From positions 1-64,000 of the forward strand of contig NZ_AFPB01000152.1 in the NCBI RefSeq assembly GCF_000218485.1: DNA of 64,000 nt. The letters run 5' to 3'. How positions within the stretch are numbered: the first letter of the stretch is position 1; each line of letters starts with the position of its first letter. Positions 54,354 to 63,763 of this stretch are shown in pieces. A program made the translations under genes and the position numbers. The notes below the pieces were generated by a model that made no database searches, was not told the origin of the DNA, and saw only the letters and a program-made list of their open reading frames with translations. The stretch is from Aquimarina agarivorans (GTDB taxonomy: Bacteria > Bacteroidota > Bacteroidia > Flavobacteriales > Flavobacteriaceae).

Positions 54354-55067
54354 CTATTGATTAAACATAAAAATTTCATCGCTGGTAAGTCCTGTCAACT
54401 TTTTAATACTCATATAAATATATCGGATGATAGCAATCATAATAAGCATGGACGGAACAACAATAATGGGATAGCTATACAAACTCATTTTGCCCATTTC
54501 GTTATTGAAAGCTTCCGAACCAGCCGGGCTGGTTACAAAGTATTTAGCCACAGCATAGTTTAAAATGGCTGATAAAATAAAAGACAGAAAAAGATAGAAA
54601 GATGCTTTTTTAATATTCTTTTTCAATTGAAGTTCTTCAGCGTCATTTAAATGTGCATTAATTACTTTTTTATTAAAAATATCATCATTGTACAAAAACT
54701 TTGGAGCTAAGGGGTAGGATGTATAATTGGAAATCAATAAAACGCATCCTATAATAAAAGGTATGGCAGCTTCCTTAATTGCAATAAACTCCGTAGGCAG
54801 TTCAAATACTCCAACTATTCCAGTTAAAAGAATACTTACAAATCCGAGGACCGAAACAAAATTCTTTTCTTTTTTTATTAATAAATCGTATAAGCCATAT
54901 CCAACAGGTAAGGCTAAGGCGATGAGTAAAATGTGCACTGATGTGAGTTGCAAACCAAGCTTTTCTGCCCATTTAGCACCTTTCATCAACAGAATGGCAG
55001 GTAAAATTATATTGATAATTAGATTATTTAATCCATTATCCTTTTTTTTAGGAGTGTTCTCTTGCAT
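54354..55067 (-). CDS. Membrane protein, possibly VC0807-like
   Basis: A 237-residue inner-membrane protein with about six membrane helices (LNNLIINIILPAILLMKGAK, VHILLIALALPVGYGLYDLL, FVSVLGFVSILLTGIVGVF, AIPFIIGCVLLISNY, FYLFLSFILSAILNYAV, SYPIIVVPSMLIMIAIIRYI). The size, helix layout and the VGYGLYDLL segment resemble the VC0807 family, whose function is unknown; I offer that with moderate trust. The ATG at 55067 avoids an upstream poly-lysine stretch that comes from the neighbouring gene read in another frame. It follows the beta-helix lipoprotein by 7 bases, so the two form an operon. Confidence 0.7.
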   Translation of the reverse strand: MQENTPKKKDNGLNNLIINIILPAILLMKGAKWAEKLGLQLTSVHILLIALALPVGYGLYDLLIKKEKNFVSVLGFVSILLTGIVGVFELPTEFIAIKEAAIPFIIGCVLLISNYTSYPLAPKFLYNDDIFNKKVINAHLNDAEELQLKKNIKKASFYLFLSFILSAILNYAVAKYFVTSPAGSEAFNNEMGKMSLYSYPIIVVPSMLIMIAIIRYIYMSIKKLTGLTSDEIFMFNQ

Positions 55068-55074
55068 TTTGGGA

Positions 55075-56652
55075 TTAGTTATCTTCTTCTTCTTCTTCTT
55101 CTTCTTCAAAAACAATACTTTCGTAAGCGCCAATATCTGGGGCGTCTAAGCTTCTTAAAGTTCCAATAATATCACTACCAGCAAGACTGACTGCTTTTCC
55201 ATTAGCGGCAGATGCTTCACTGATTTGCATAAAATTCAATTTGGTGTTTTTAAACTCAACGTTTTCATTAAAAATACAATTTACATATAAATCAGTATTT
55301 TCAAAATCATATTCTGGGATACTTCCTTGAAGCGTTCGGTCATTAAATTCAATCAAACAATTTTTAAATTCAAAGTTAAATTCAGCCTCATCCCTGTTAG
55401 ATAAGTTTAATTCTACCCGATTACTACCAGCAATAATGCAGTTGGTAAAATTGGCTGCTTCCAAATTAGAATCAGCAACAGTATTGGTCATATTTGGTCT
55501 GTTACTAATATTTAATGCAGGTTGCGCACGCAAACCAAAACTAAAATAATTAGTAATAGTGGAGTGTGTAAAATTATACGTTCCACCTTCTTCAATACCA
55601 AGGCTTGCCTGACCACTTTGGTTAATAACTACGTTGTTTGCCATTATGTTAGTGGCAATAGCTTGTATACCCGCAGCTTGAGAGTTGTATATTTGAACAT
55701 TTTCCAGTGTTAAGCTGGGGGTAGTTTCATCTCCATTACCGTCAATTAAAATTCCAATTGTAGCATTTTTAATAGTGGTGTTGGTAATTCTATTGTTTAT
55801 TGACCCTTTTCGGAACCAAATAAGTCCCCACTGCCCAGGTAAATCATCAAAATCTTCAGCTATCCGATCTCCTTCAATAATAACTTGATTTTTCATAGGC
55901 TCATCCTCCGGACTTTTGGTGCCATTAATAACTAAGCTTGCCCCTTCTTCAATGATCAAGCCAGAATCTTCATGAAAATGTATTCGGGCTCCAGCCTCAA
56001 TGGTTAATGTTTTTCCAGTAGGTACTACAGCGTTTCCGTAAATAACATATGCTTTTTCGTTAGTCATAGTCAATTCATCATCGGTAAGGTCAAAGCCGTT
56101 TAATTGAATAAATTCACCCTGATCATCGCGTTGTCTGGTTTCAAAATCACGTCCAGGATCGGTGGTTTCTTTAAAAATAAACGTGGCATCTTTAACTAAA
56201 GTAATCAGTTCTATTGCTTTTTCCTGGTTGGAAAAAGTGATTTTATCATTGTAAAAAGAATCTTCTAAACTGTCAGCGTCAGCATCAATAGTAGCTTCTA
56301 TAAAAATAAAAATACTATCCTTGGCTAGGATATTGATATTTTCAAAAATTTTACCAGACTCAGGAGTTTGCGGACTACCAATTAAGGGTTGCCCGTCTAC
56401 ACTTAATGTGTATTTAGATGTAGCGCCTCTTTCCAAGGAAATCATAGGAATGGTAATATCATTATCTGAACGATTATATACTTTTACTGATTGCGTACTG
56501 GATTGAATTCTGGTAAACAAAGTGTCCATAAAAATGGTGTCGGCAGAAAATTCAATACCTCCAGCGCTTACAATTTCGGTATCAAAATCTTTTCGGCAAC
56601 TACTCCAAAGAAGAATGCAAAAAAGGGCAATAAAAAAATGAAAATATTTCAT
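55075..56652 (-). CDS. Beta-helix lipoprotein with acidic repeat tail
   Basis: A 525-residue lipoprotein. From the ATG at 56652 the signal (MKYFHFFIALFCILLWSSC) ends in a lipobox with Cys19. The first ~200 residues are beta-rich. The rest has parallel beta-helix rungs (VIIEGDRI, ITNTTIKNATIGILIDGNG, LENVQIYNSQAAGIQAIAT, FTNCIIAGSNRVELNLSN). It ends LRSLDAPDIGAYE then FEEEEEEEEDN; this eight-glutamate tail is encoded by a GAA microsatellite (55082-55107). A role in binding or processing extracellular polymers is possible but unsupported by active-site residues. It is co-transcribed with the membrane protein that follows 7 bases later. Confidence 0.75.
   Translation of the reverse strand: MKYFHFFIALFCILLWSSCRKDFDTEIVSAGGIEFSADTIFMDTLFTRIQSSTQSVKVYNRSDNDITIPMISLERGATSKYTLSVDGQPLIGSPQTPESGKIFENINILAKDSIFIFIEATIDADADSLEDSFYNDKITFSNQEKAIELITLVKDATFIFKETTDPGRDFETRQRDDQGEFIQLNGFDLTDDELTMTNEKAYVIYGNAVVPTGKTLTIEAGARIHFHEDSGLIIEEGASLVINGTKSPEDEPMKNQVIIEGDRIAEDFDDLPGQWGLIWFRKGSINNRITNTTIKNATIGILIDGNGDETTPSLTLENVQIYNSQAAGIQAIATNIMANNVVINQSGQASLGIEEGGTYNFTHSTITNYFSFGLRAQPALNISNRPNMTNTVADSNLEAANFTNCIIAGSNRVELNLSNRDEAEFNFEFKNCLIEFNDRTLQGSIPEYDFENTDLYVNCIFNENVEFKNTKLNFMQISEASAANGKAVSLAGSDIIGTLRSLDAPDIGAYESIVFEEEEEEEEDN
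55082..55107 (-). repeat. GAA/TTC trinucleotide microsatellite
   Basis: Eight to nine TTC units on the plus strand, encoding eight Glu residues at the C-terminus of the beta-helix lipoprotein. Unit gain or loss keeps the frame, so only tail length would vary. Confidence 0.85.
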
Positions 56653-56763
56653 GGGACAAAAATACGTTTTTGGTAAAAATAGGATATTTTGATAAATGGA
56701 TAAACAAAGTTTAGGTTTTAGATATGTCAACTACGTATTTATACGTAATTAAGCTGACAAAAT

Positions 56764-56797
56764 TTGATGCTTAAAAAACAAAACATTTGTACATTTG
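56764..56797 (+). promoter_or_regulatory. Promoter of lpd
   Basis: TTG (56764-56766), a 23-base spacer and TACATTTG (56790-56797) fit the Bacteroidota -33/-7 consensus, giving a leader of about 65 bases. Confidence 0.55.
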
Positions 56798-56871
56798 TTA
56801 GAGTAATTAATAAACTTAAATAAGTTGTTATAATTGTAATTTAAAACGACTATTATCAAAAAATATATATT

Positions 56872-58279
56872 ATGAGTTCATTTGATGTTGCTGTTATAGG
56901 TTCAGGACCTGGAGGATATGTTGCTGCAATTCGTTGCGCGCAATTGGGAATGAAAACAGCTATTATTGAAAAATACAATACACTTGGTGGTACATGTTTA
57001 AACGTAGGGTGTATTCCAAGTAAGGCGTTGTTAGATTCTTCGCATCATTTTGAACATGCAACAAAACATTTTGAAGGGCATGGTATTGAAATTTCGGGGG
57101 AGGTAAAGGCGAATCTTGAAAAAATGATTGCCCGTAAACAAACCGTAGTGGATCAAACTTGTGATGGTGTTGCTTATTTAATGAAAAAAAATAAGATAGA
57201 AGTTTTTCAGGGCACTGGTAGCTTTAAGGATGCTACTCATATTGATATCGCTACTGCAGAAGGTGAAACTGTAGAAATTGAAGCAAAAAATACTATTATT
57301 GCCACAGGGTCAAAGCCTTCCACCTTATCATTTGCAGAAATTGATAAGACCAGAATTATTACATCAACCGAAGCATTGAAATTAAAAGAAATCCCCAAAC
57401 ACTTATTAATTATAGGAGGTGGTGTTATTGGTCTGGAGCTTGGTCAAGTTTACCGCCGTTTAGGCGCTCAGGTTTCAGTAGTTGAATATGCAGACCGTAT
57501 CATTCCAACAATGGATGCAGCTTTGTCAAAAGAATTGATGAAGGCAATGAAAAAGCAAGGGGGTAAAATTTTATTTGCCTTACTGTGTAAAAAATGTTGA
57601 AAATACGGGTGATGAGGTCCTCATTACTGCAACTGATAAAAAAGATCAAGAAGTTACTTTTAATGCGGATTATTGTTTAGTTTCAGTTGGAAGAAGCCCG
57701 TATACTAAAGGATTAAATTTAGATGCAGTTGGTATTAAAACTACCGAAAAAGGCCAAATAGAAACGAATGGGCATTTACAAACAAATGTTTCCAACATAT
57801 ATGCTATTGGCGATGTGGTTAAAGGAGCTATGTTAGCGCACAAAGCTGAAGAAGAGGGTGTTTTAGTGGCAGAAGTTTTAGCAGGACAAAAACCACATAT
57901 TGATTACAATTTAATACCAGGTGTGGTATATACATGGCCTGAAGTTGCTGCTGTTGGAAAAACAGAAGAACAATTAAAAGAAGCGGGTGTAGCCTACAAA
58001 TCAGGGCAATTTCCATTTAGAGCTTTGGGTAGAGCAAGAGCTAGTAGTGATTTAGGTGGTTTTGTAAAGATTTTAGCGGATAAAACAACCGACGAAATTT
58101 TAGGAGTACATATGGTAGGTGCACGTTGTGCAGATTTAATTGCCGAAGCCGTTACAGCTATGGAATTTAGAGCAAGTGCCGAAGATGTAGCGCGTATGAG
58201 TCATGCACACCCAACATTTACTGAAGCTATCAAAGAAGCAGCTTTAGCAGCAACTGAGGATAGGGCCCTGCATGTGTAA
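56872..58279 (+). CDS. lpd: Dihydrolipoyl dehydrogenase (one-base frameshift)
   Basis: The FAD enzyme (E3) that reoxidises lipoamide in pyruvate and 2-oxoglutarate dehydrogenases and the glycine cleavage system. FAD motif GSGPGGYVAAIR (10-21), redox cysteines C42 and C47 (GGTCLNVGCIPSK), NAD motif IIGGGVIGLELGQV and the C-terminal HAHPTFTEA active site are all present. The frame breaks at the G5 run 57559-57563. With four G the protein reads KKQGVKFYLPYCVKNVEN and reaches 468 residues, the normal length. As given, the first part stops at 57600. Intact lipA and lipB elsewhere in the window make a genuine loss of this gene unlikely. Confidence 0.93.
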
Positions 58280-58814
58280 GTAATTCTTTTTTGTTTTTAA
58301 AAATTTAAAAAAAACTTGATAAATTAATTTTATCAAGTTTTTTTTAGATTAATAACATTCTAAAAAGATTTCAATATTGAATTAGCGATTTAACTGTTTT
58401 TATTCATTCACAAATCAAATTAAATATGCGAAATAAAAGCTACGCTGATGTTTCTTTTTTAATCTTAATCAAAGTTTCATATCTTTTAAGGTGATTTATA
58501 ATAAGAATCAGTTAAAATCAACTAAAAAGACCATTTTAGTTCAAATTTGTTGTTTGGCAATGCAACAGACGTTACTAGTGGTTGTCTTTAATTTTATACT
58601 CTTAATGAGGAATAGGCATGCTCAAACACAGTCCATTTTAAAGAAATATTAAATTTTAAAATAGTCGCTACAAAGTAATAATACGTTATGGTGTTGGTTT
58701 GTTTTATAACTAGTCCTTATAGTGCGTAAAATGTTTAAGTGTTTAACAAAACTTTTCATCAACTTATAAGTTGAAATTAACGTTTGTTGATGTAATATTA
58801 ATTATATTGATATT
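58280..58814. other. 535-base gap between lpd and the VWA gene
   Basis: Contains the lpd terminator (58311-58343). The remaining ~470 bases are AT-rich and show no gene, repeat or convincing promoter. Confidence 0.55.
58311..58343 (+). terminator. Rho-independent terminator of lpd
   Basis: A perfect 13-bp stem (AAAACTTGATAAA, 58311-58323, with 58329-58341), 5-nt loop and following T run, 32 bases after the lpd stop. Confidence 0.88.
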
Positions 58815-59946
58815 ATGAATAAACGTTCACAAACATACACAGGCTTTGTGTTCAAAAAATACGAAGCTCCTGAGCAAAGTATTTTTGATACACTTTTGGA
58901 TATTTTTAAAGAACTTATAACGCATACTTCGGGCGATGTTGATGAGGCGTTGGATTGGTTAGCTGAACTGGATTCGGAATACGGAATAGCGACTCCTGAA
59001 TACACTTTAAAGGATTTTGAAGAAGACTTAAAAAAGAAAGGGTATATTAGAGAGGAAATAAAACCAGACGGTCAGGGAGGTAAAGCTATTACTGCAAAAA
59101 CAGAACGAGCGATCAGGCAGCGTGCACTCAACCAAATTTTCGGAAAGCTACGAAAGTCTGGTGTAGGAAATCACAAAACCCAATAAAATTGGAGTGGGTG
59201 ATGAAACTACGGGTGAATTTAGGAATTATGTTTTTGGGGATACTATAGAGCGAGTTTCCATTACTGAAAGTCTGCGCAACGCTCAAATAAATCATGGTAT
59301 TGAAAATGGTTTTAAGCTTACCGAAGATGATTTGGTGGTGCATGAAACTAATCATAAAGCGCAAATGAGTACTATACTAATGATTGATATTAGTCATAGT
59401 ATGATTTTATATGGCGAAGATCGCATTACACCAGCTAAAAAAGTGGCTATGGCTTTGGCTGAACTAATTACCACCAGGTATCCTAAAGATACCTTGGAAA
59501 TTATTGTGTTTGGGAATGATTCATGGCGAATTTCGATACAAGATTTGCCTTATTTACAAGTAGGACCTTACCATACAAATACAGTTGCAGGTTTGGAATT
59601 GGCACTTGATTTACTTCGGCGAAAGCGAAATACCAACAAACAAATTTTTATGATCACCGATGGTAAACCGAGTTGTTTACGTTTGCCTGATGGTCGTTAT
59701 TACAAGAATAGTAATGGGTTGGATGATTATATTGTGAATAAATGCTACGGAATGGCACAACAAGCACGTAAGCTCCATATTCCTATTACCACATTTATGA
59801 TTGCTCAGGATCCTTATCTTATGAAATTTGTTGAAGCTTTTACCAAAGCAAATCAAGGGAAAGCTTTTTATACAGGTTTAAAAGGGTTAGGTGAAATGAT
59901 TTTTGAAGATTACGAACAAAACAGAAAAAAAAGAATTAAAGGATAG
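58815..59946 (+). CDS. VWA-domain protein paired with MoxR-type ATPase (one-base frameshift)
   Basis: A 376-residue protein when corrected. The N-terminal third is helical (QSIFDTLLDIFKELITHTSGD, RAIRQRALNQIFGKLR). The C-terminal part is a von Willebrand A domain with the MIDAS motif LMIDISHSM (DxSxS) and MITDGKPS. The frame breaks within AAAACCC (59175-59181): removing one A or one C gives an unbroken reading into KIGVGDETTGEFRNYVFGD. As given, the first part ends at 59186. Such VWA proteins work with an AAA+ ATPase of the MoxR/magnesium-chelatase type, encoded 24 bases downstream, to remodel a target or insert a metal; the target here is unknown. Confidence 0.87.
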
Positions 59947-59970
59947 TATTAATTCTTACAAATAGCACTT

Positions 59971-61434
59971 ATGGAATATACTCAATTAAAAACATTAGGA
60001 GATTTAAAGTCCGCAGGATATACTTACAAGACGATTAAAGATGAATTAAGGGATAATTTGTCTCATAAAATAAAGAATAATGAGACTGTTTTTGAAGGAG
60101 TTTATGGGTACGAGCATACTGTAATTCCTGAATTGCAACGGGCTATTTTGTCCAAGCATAACATCAATTTATTAGGACTTCGAGGGCAGGCTAAAACCAG
60201 ATTGGCGCGTCAAATGACTAATTTACTGGATGAATATGTGCCTGTTGTGGCTGGTTCGGAAATTAACGATGATCCTTTGCAACCAATTTCACGATTTGCT
60301 AAGGAATTAATAGCGGATAAAGGTGATGATACACCAATTACATGGATGCATAGGGAGGAGCGTTTTTCGGAAAAATTGGCTACACCTGATGTTACAGTGG
60401 CGGACATCATTGGTGATGTAGATCCAATAAAAGCGGCAAACTTAAAACTTTCTTATGCTGATGATCGTGTAATTCATTATGGAATGATACCAAGAGCCAA
60501 TCGATGTATTTTTGTTATTAACGAATTACCAGATTTGCAAGCTCGAATTCAGGTAGCTTTATTTAATATCCTTCAGGAAGGTGATGTGCAAATCCGAGGA
60601 TTTAAACTGCGTTTCAATTTGGATATGCAATTTGTATTTACCGCTAATCCTGAAGATTACACTAATAGAGGGAGTATTATTACTCCGTTGAAAGATAGGA
60701 TAGGATCACAAATTTTAACACATTATCCTGATACTATTGAAATAGCAAAAAAAATAACTAAGCAGGAAGTGCAGTCAGACGCACGTCAAAAGGAAACGAT
60801 ATACGTACCCGAACTTGCATTTGAACTTTTAGAACAAATTGGTTTTGAAGCCAGAGAAAGTGAGTACGTGGATGCAAAAAGTGGCGTAAGTGCGCGTATG
60901 AGTATTACAGCATATGAAAATTTACTGAGCGCGGCGGAATTAAGAATGCTTACTTCTGGCGAAAGCCAAACTAGTGTACGTTTAAGTGATTTTATGGGAA
61001 TTATACCTGCTATCAATGGAAAAATAGAGTTAGTTTACGAAGGGGAGCAGGAAGGATCGGCATCAGTAGCGCAATTGTTAATTCACCGAGCGGTACAAAC
61101 CTTATTTTCAAATTATTTCCCTAAAATAGAAAAATTAGAGCATAAAGATAAAGCAAGTCCGTACGACAAACTAGTGGACTGGTTTTATGATGGAACAGGT
61201 TTTGAATTACCAAGTGATTTATTAACTCCGGAATATGAGCAACTATTGGATATGGTTCCGCCGTTACAACAATTAATTTCTGAATTTCAGCCGGAGATTT
61301 CTAAAAAAGACAGTTATTTTTTGAAAGAATTTTTACTTTGGGGGTTGGTTGAGTTTAAAAAATTAAGTAAGCTCCAAATGGAAAAAGGATTTGAGTTTAA
61401 GGATACTTTTGGAAGTTATATTCGAGGTATTTAA
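59971..61434 (+). CDS. MoxR/magnesium-chelatase-like AAA+ ATPase
   Basis: A 487-residue cytosolic AAA+ ATPase. The Walker A variant is LLGLRGQAKTRLAR (67-80), the Walker B region CIFVINELPDL (179-189), and the sensor/arginine-finger region VFTANPEDYTNRGSIITPLKDRIGS. The N-terminal 45 residues and C-terminal ~150 helical residues lie outside the core. No BchD/BchH-type subunits or pigment genes are nearby, so a chelatase label would be misleading. It follows the VWA gene by 24 bases, the common two-gene chaperone layout, and is ended by a strong terminator. Confidence 0.9.
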   Translation: MEYTQLKTLGDLKSAGYTYKTIKDELRDNLSHKIKNNETVFEGVYGYEHTVIPELQRAILSKHNINLLGLRGQAKTRLARQMTNLLDEYVPVVAGSEINDDPLQPISRFAKELIADKGDDTPITWMHREERFSEKLATPDVTVADIIGDVDPIKAANLKLSYADDRVIHYGMIPRANRCIFVINELPDLQARIQVALFNILQEGDVQIRGFKLRFNLDMQFVFTANPEDYTNRGSIITPLKDRIGSQILTHYPDTIEIAKKITKQEVQSDARQKETIYVPELAFELLEQIGFEARESEYVDAKSGVSARMSITAYENLLSAAELRMLTSGESQTSVRLSDFMGIIPAINGKIELVYEGEQEGSASVAQLLIHRAVQTLFSNYFPKIEKLEHKDKASPYDKLVDWFYDGTGFELPSDLLTPEYEQLLDMVPPLQQLISEFQPEISKKDSYFLKEFLLWGLVEFKKLSKLQMEKGFEFKDTFGSYIRGI

Positions 61435-61452
61435 TTTGTAAATCATTAAACG

Positions 61453-61492
61453 CTAAAAAAGTCAGTCCAATTCATTGTACTGACTTTTTTAG
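61453..61492. terminator. Terminator of the VWA-ATPase operon
   Basis: A perfect 14-bp stem (61453-61466 with 61479-61492, core AAAAAAGTCAGT) and 12-nt loop, 18 bases after the ATPase stop. A/T arms make it able to serve the convergent TonB remnant as well. Confidence 0.88.
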
Positions 61493-61561
61493 TTTTAGAA
61501 AATGCAATACAGGTTCTGATTTTAAATGAGTAATTTAATATCGGAAACGGTATTAAAGTTG

Positions 61562-62328
61562 CTACTGCACCTTAAATGTGATGGGTAGGGTGTAGGCCAT
61601 TTTAACCTTAGTATTTCCGTGTCGAGCAGGTTTCATTTTAGGTAATAATCGCGCTACTCTTTTAGCGCGCTTTTATATTACTGACTAAACCATTTTCGTT
61701 GATTTCAAAATATAAAAAAATCGTTTGTTTTCCGCTCAACCCCAGTTCGTCACCCAATCCGTTGTTAAACCTACGCAATACCATACGCTGTACTTTTTCC
61801 TGAAAACAAATAGCACGTTCATTATTGGTGCTATACTTATCGCAACCAGGAAAAATAGGTAAAAATTCAACCGTGTTTGGTTTGTAAATAGTTGTTGCTA
61901 CTGATTTGGCTTTCCCTTTAGTGGTTTTTACAGTTGCGGCTTTAGTTGCACCATCATTAGCCTTTGCAGTGGCTTTTGTATTTGGCTCAATTTTAGGCAC
62001 CTTTTTTTTGGTGGGGACTTCTTCAGGTTTTTTTTTCAACTACTTCTGGTATTTTAGTCGAAATCGTTTTCGTTTCTACAACCGTTTTAGGTATTTTTAC
62101 TTGTGTTTCGGCAATAGGATTATCAGGAATAGGGGTTACGGGACCCATAGTATGCAATAAATCGTTAGTATCCATAGCTGGGGCAGTTAGGCTAATGGCT
62201 TTTTGTGGAACTTGCTTGTAATTAAAAATGGCATACATAATATAGCTAAAGCTCAATAATGCAATTAGTCAAATTTGAAAATCAATTGTTTTGTCTTTTT
62301 TTACGTTTGCGTCGTGTTTTTTAGTCAT
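61562..62328 (-). pseudogene. Energy transducer TonB, three lesions
   Basis: Reading from the ATG at 62328: MTKKHDANVKKDKTIDFQI, then an in-frame TGA (62271-62269), then a membrane anchor (LIALLSFSYIMYAIF) and a linker with KIPKTVVETKTISTKIPEVVE. A frameshift follows at the T9 run 62028-62036 (one T too many). The C-terminal domain follows (FPGCDKYSTNNERAICFQ, KQTIFLYFEINENGLVSNIK), and a second frameshift falls at GCGCGC 61665-61670, after which AKRVARLLPKMKP to YTLPITFKVQ closes the fold. All parts of a ~254-residue TonB are there but cannot be made as one chain. TonB would power SusC-type transporters; other copies probably exist. Confidence 0.88.
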
Positions 62329-62517
62329 TATTAACATAATTTATGGTTAACTGTTATCAAGGAGCGTACCAAAAGTATTTGTGAATTTGGTAAAAATATG
62401 AAGTGTTAGTTGTTTTTTTGATTAATGGATTGCAGTTGTTAATGGTGGTATTTTAATTTTTAAGCTTAATTTTTGTTTATTTATGAATTTAATAATAATG
62501 TTATCGAATAGTGTATC

Positions 62518-62974
62518 ATGGTTGTAATTGAAACGGTAAAAAAAGCGTTAGAAAAAAGCGTATTATGTTGGTTAGCTACAGCTTCAAAGGAAAGGCTACC
62601 TAATGTGTCTCCAAAAGAAGTGTTTAAGTACTATGATAAAGATTGTATTCTAATTGCTAATATTGCTTCAGCTAAAAGCAGAATTAATATAGAGGAAAAC
62701 CCTAATGTATGTTTTAAGCTTTATCGATATTTTTATTCAAAAAAGCTATCAATTAAAGGGAGTTTCACGTGTAATTACCAAAAAGGATATTAAATTTGAA
62801 GCTATGGAAAAAGAGTTGTTGAAAATAACCTTAGGGAAGCTTCCTTTTTCTAGCATTTTTAGGGTTACTGTTACATCTGTTAAACCTGTCATAGCACCTA
62901 GTTACTTATTGTTTCCTAATACCACAGAACAAGATCAAATAGCTAATGCTAAAAAGGCTTACGGAATTAAATAA
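62518..62974 (+). CDS. PNPOx-like flavin-binding protein (one-base frameshift)
   Basis: A 151-residue split-barrel protein of the pyridoxamine-5'-phosphate-oxidase-like superfamily. The first part (VLCWLATASKERLPNVSPKE, CILIANIASAKSRINIEENP) has the usual strand order and FMN-phosphate-like region. The frame breaks at the T4 run 62712-62715; with three T it continues NVCLSFIDIFIQKSYQLKG and ends ANAKKAYGIK at 62974. As given, the first part ends at 62793. The flavin is presumed, and no substrate can be assigned. Confidence 0.8.
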
Positions 62975-63008
62975 TTTGGCTGATTTTTAGTAAATCCTTA
63001 TTAATACC

Positions 63009-63016
63009 TACCTTTG
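63009..63016 (+). promoter_or_regulatory. -7 promoter box of lipB
   Basis: TACCTTTG fits TAnnTTTG and ends 3 bases before the first lipB ATG (63020), so transcription should start at or next to the start codons. Confidence 0.5.
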
Positions 63017-63019
63017 TAA

Positions 63020-63718
63020 ATGATGAATAAAAAGGTCAATTTTATAAATTTAGGGGTTAAAGATTACAAAGCGTCTTGGGATCAGCAGGAAGCTATTTTT
63101 AAGGATGTTGTTGCTATCAAACTTAAAAAATCAAGAGAAAATTTATCGATAGATACGCCCAATTATTTATTGTTTGTTGAGCATCCGCATGTGTTTACTT
63201 TAGGTAAAAGTGGGGAAATATCAAATTTACTGACTCCTAAAGCAACCTTGGAAAAGCAAGGTGTTTCATTTTATAAAATTAATAGAGGGGGCGATATAAC
63301 CTATCATGGACCTGGTCAAGTTGTAGGATATCCTATATTAGATTTGGATAATTTTTTTACTGATATTCATAAATACCTGCGTTTTTTAGAGGAAACAGTG
63401 ATACTAACGCTGACCGAATATGGCATTACTGCTACACGAAGCGATGGAGAAACCGGCGTATGGTTGGATGTTGGAACACCCTTTGCGCGTAAAATTTGTG
63501 CCATGGGCGTACGCGCCAGTCGTTGGGTTACTATGCATGGGTTTGCATTCAATGTTAATACCGATTTGGGCTATTTTGATCACATTATTCCTTGTGGTAT
63601 TAAAGGAAAAGGGGTAACCTCATTACAAGCTGAATTAGGAAGAGAAGTTCCTATTGTAGAAGTTCAGAGAAAATTACTTACTCATTTTAAGAATTTGTTT
63701 GAGGTGGAGTTTATTTAA
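63020..63718 (+). CDS. lipB: Octanoyl-[acyl-carrier-protein] transferase
   Basis: Moves octanoyl groups from ACP to lipoyl domains, the step before LipA. The 232 residues match the family. Motifs are HPHVFTLGKSGE (55-66), RGGDITYHGPGQVVGYP (89-105), the catalytic lysine K158 (ARKICAMGVR) and cysteine C192 (HIIPCGIKGKGVTSL). Two adjacent ATG codons (63020, 63023) are possible. The nearby -7 box suggests a leaderless mRNA and would favour one of them as the transcript's 5' end. A lipoprotein gene follows 45 bases later. Confidence 0.96.
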   Translation: MMNKKVNFINLGVKDYKASWDQQEAIFKDVVAIKLKKSRENLSIDTPNYLLFVEHPHVFTLGKSGEISNLLTPKATLEKQGVSFYKINRGGDITYHGPGQVVGYPILDLDNFFTDIHKYLRFLEETVILTLTEYGITATRSDGETGVWLDVGTPFARKICAMGVRASRWVTMHGFAFNVNTDLGYFDHIIPCGIKGKGVTSLQAELGREVPIVEVQRKLLTHFKNLFEVEFI

Positions 63719-63763
63719 TGGTTTATTGTTGTTTTTTATACTAAGATTGAAGATTACAATGTT

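Noticed and set aside
54354..55133. Longer start of the VC0807-like protein giving an N-terminal poly-lysine
   Set aside because: The lysine run is the GAA microsatellite of the upstream gene read in another frame; the ATG at 55067 gives a normal N-terminus.
59971..61434. True magnesium chelatase subunit ChlI
   Set aside because: The AAA+ core is similar, but there is no ChlD/ChlH and no bacteriochlorophyll or cobalamin gene in view; the MoxR-VWA reading fits better.
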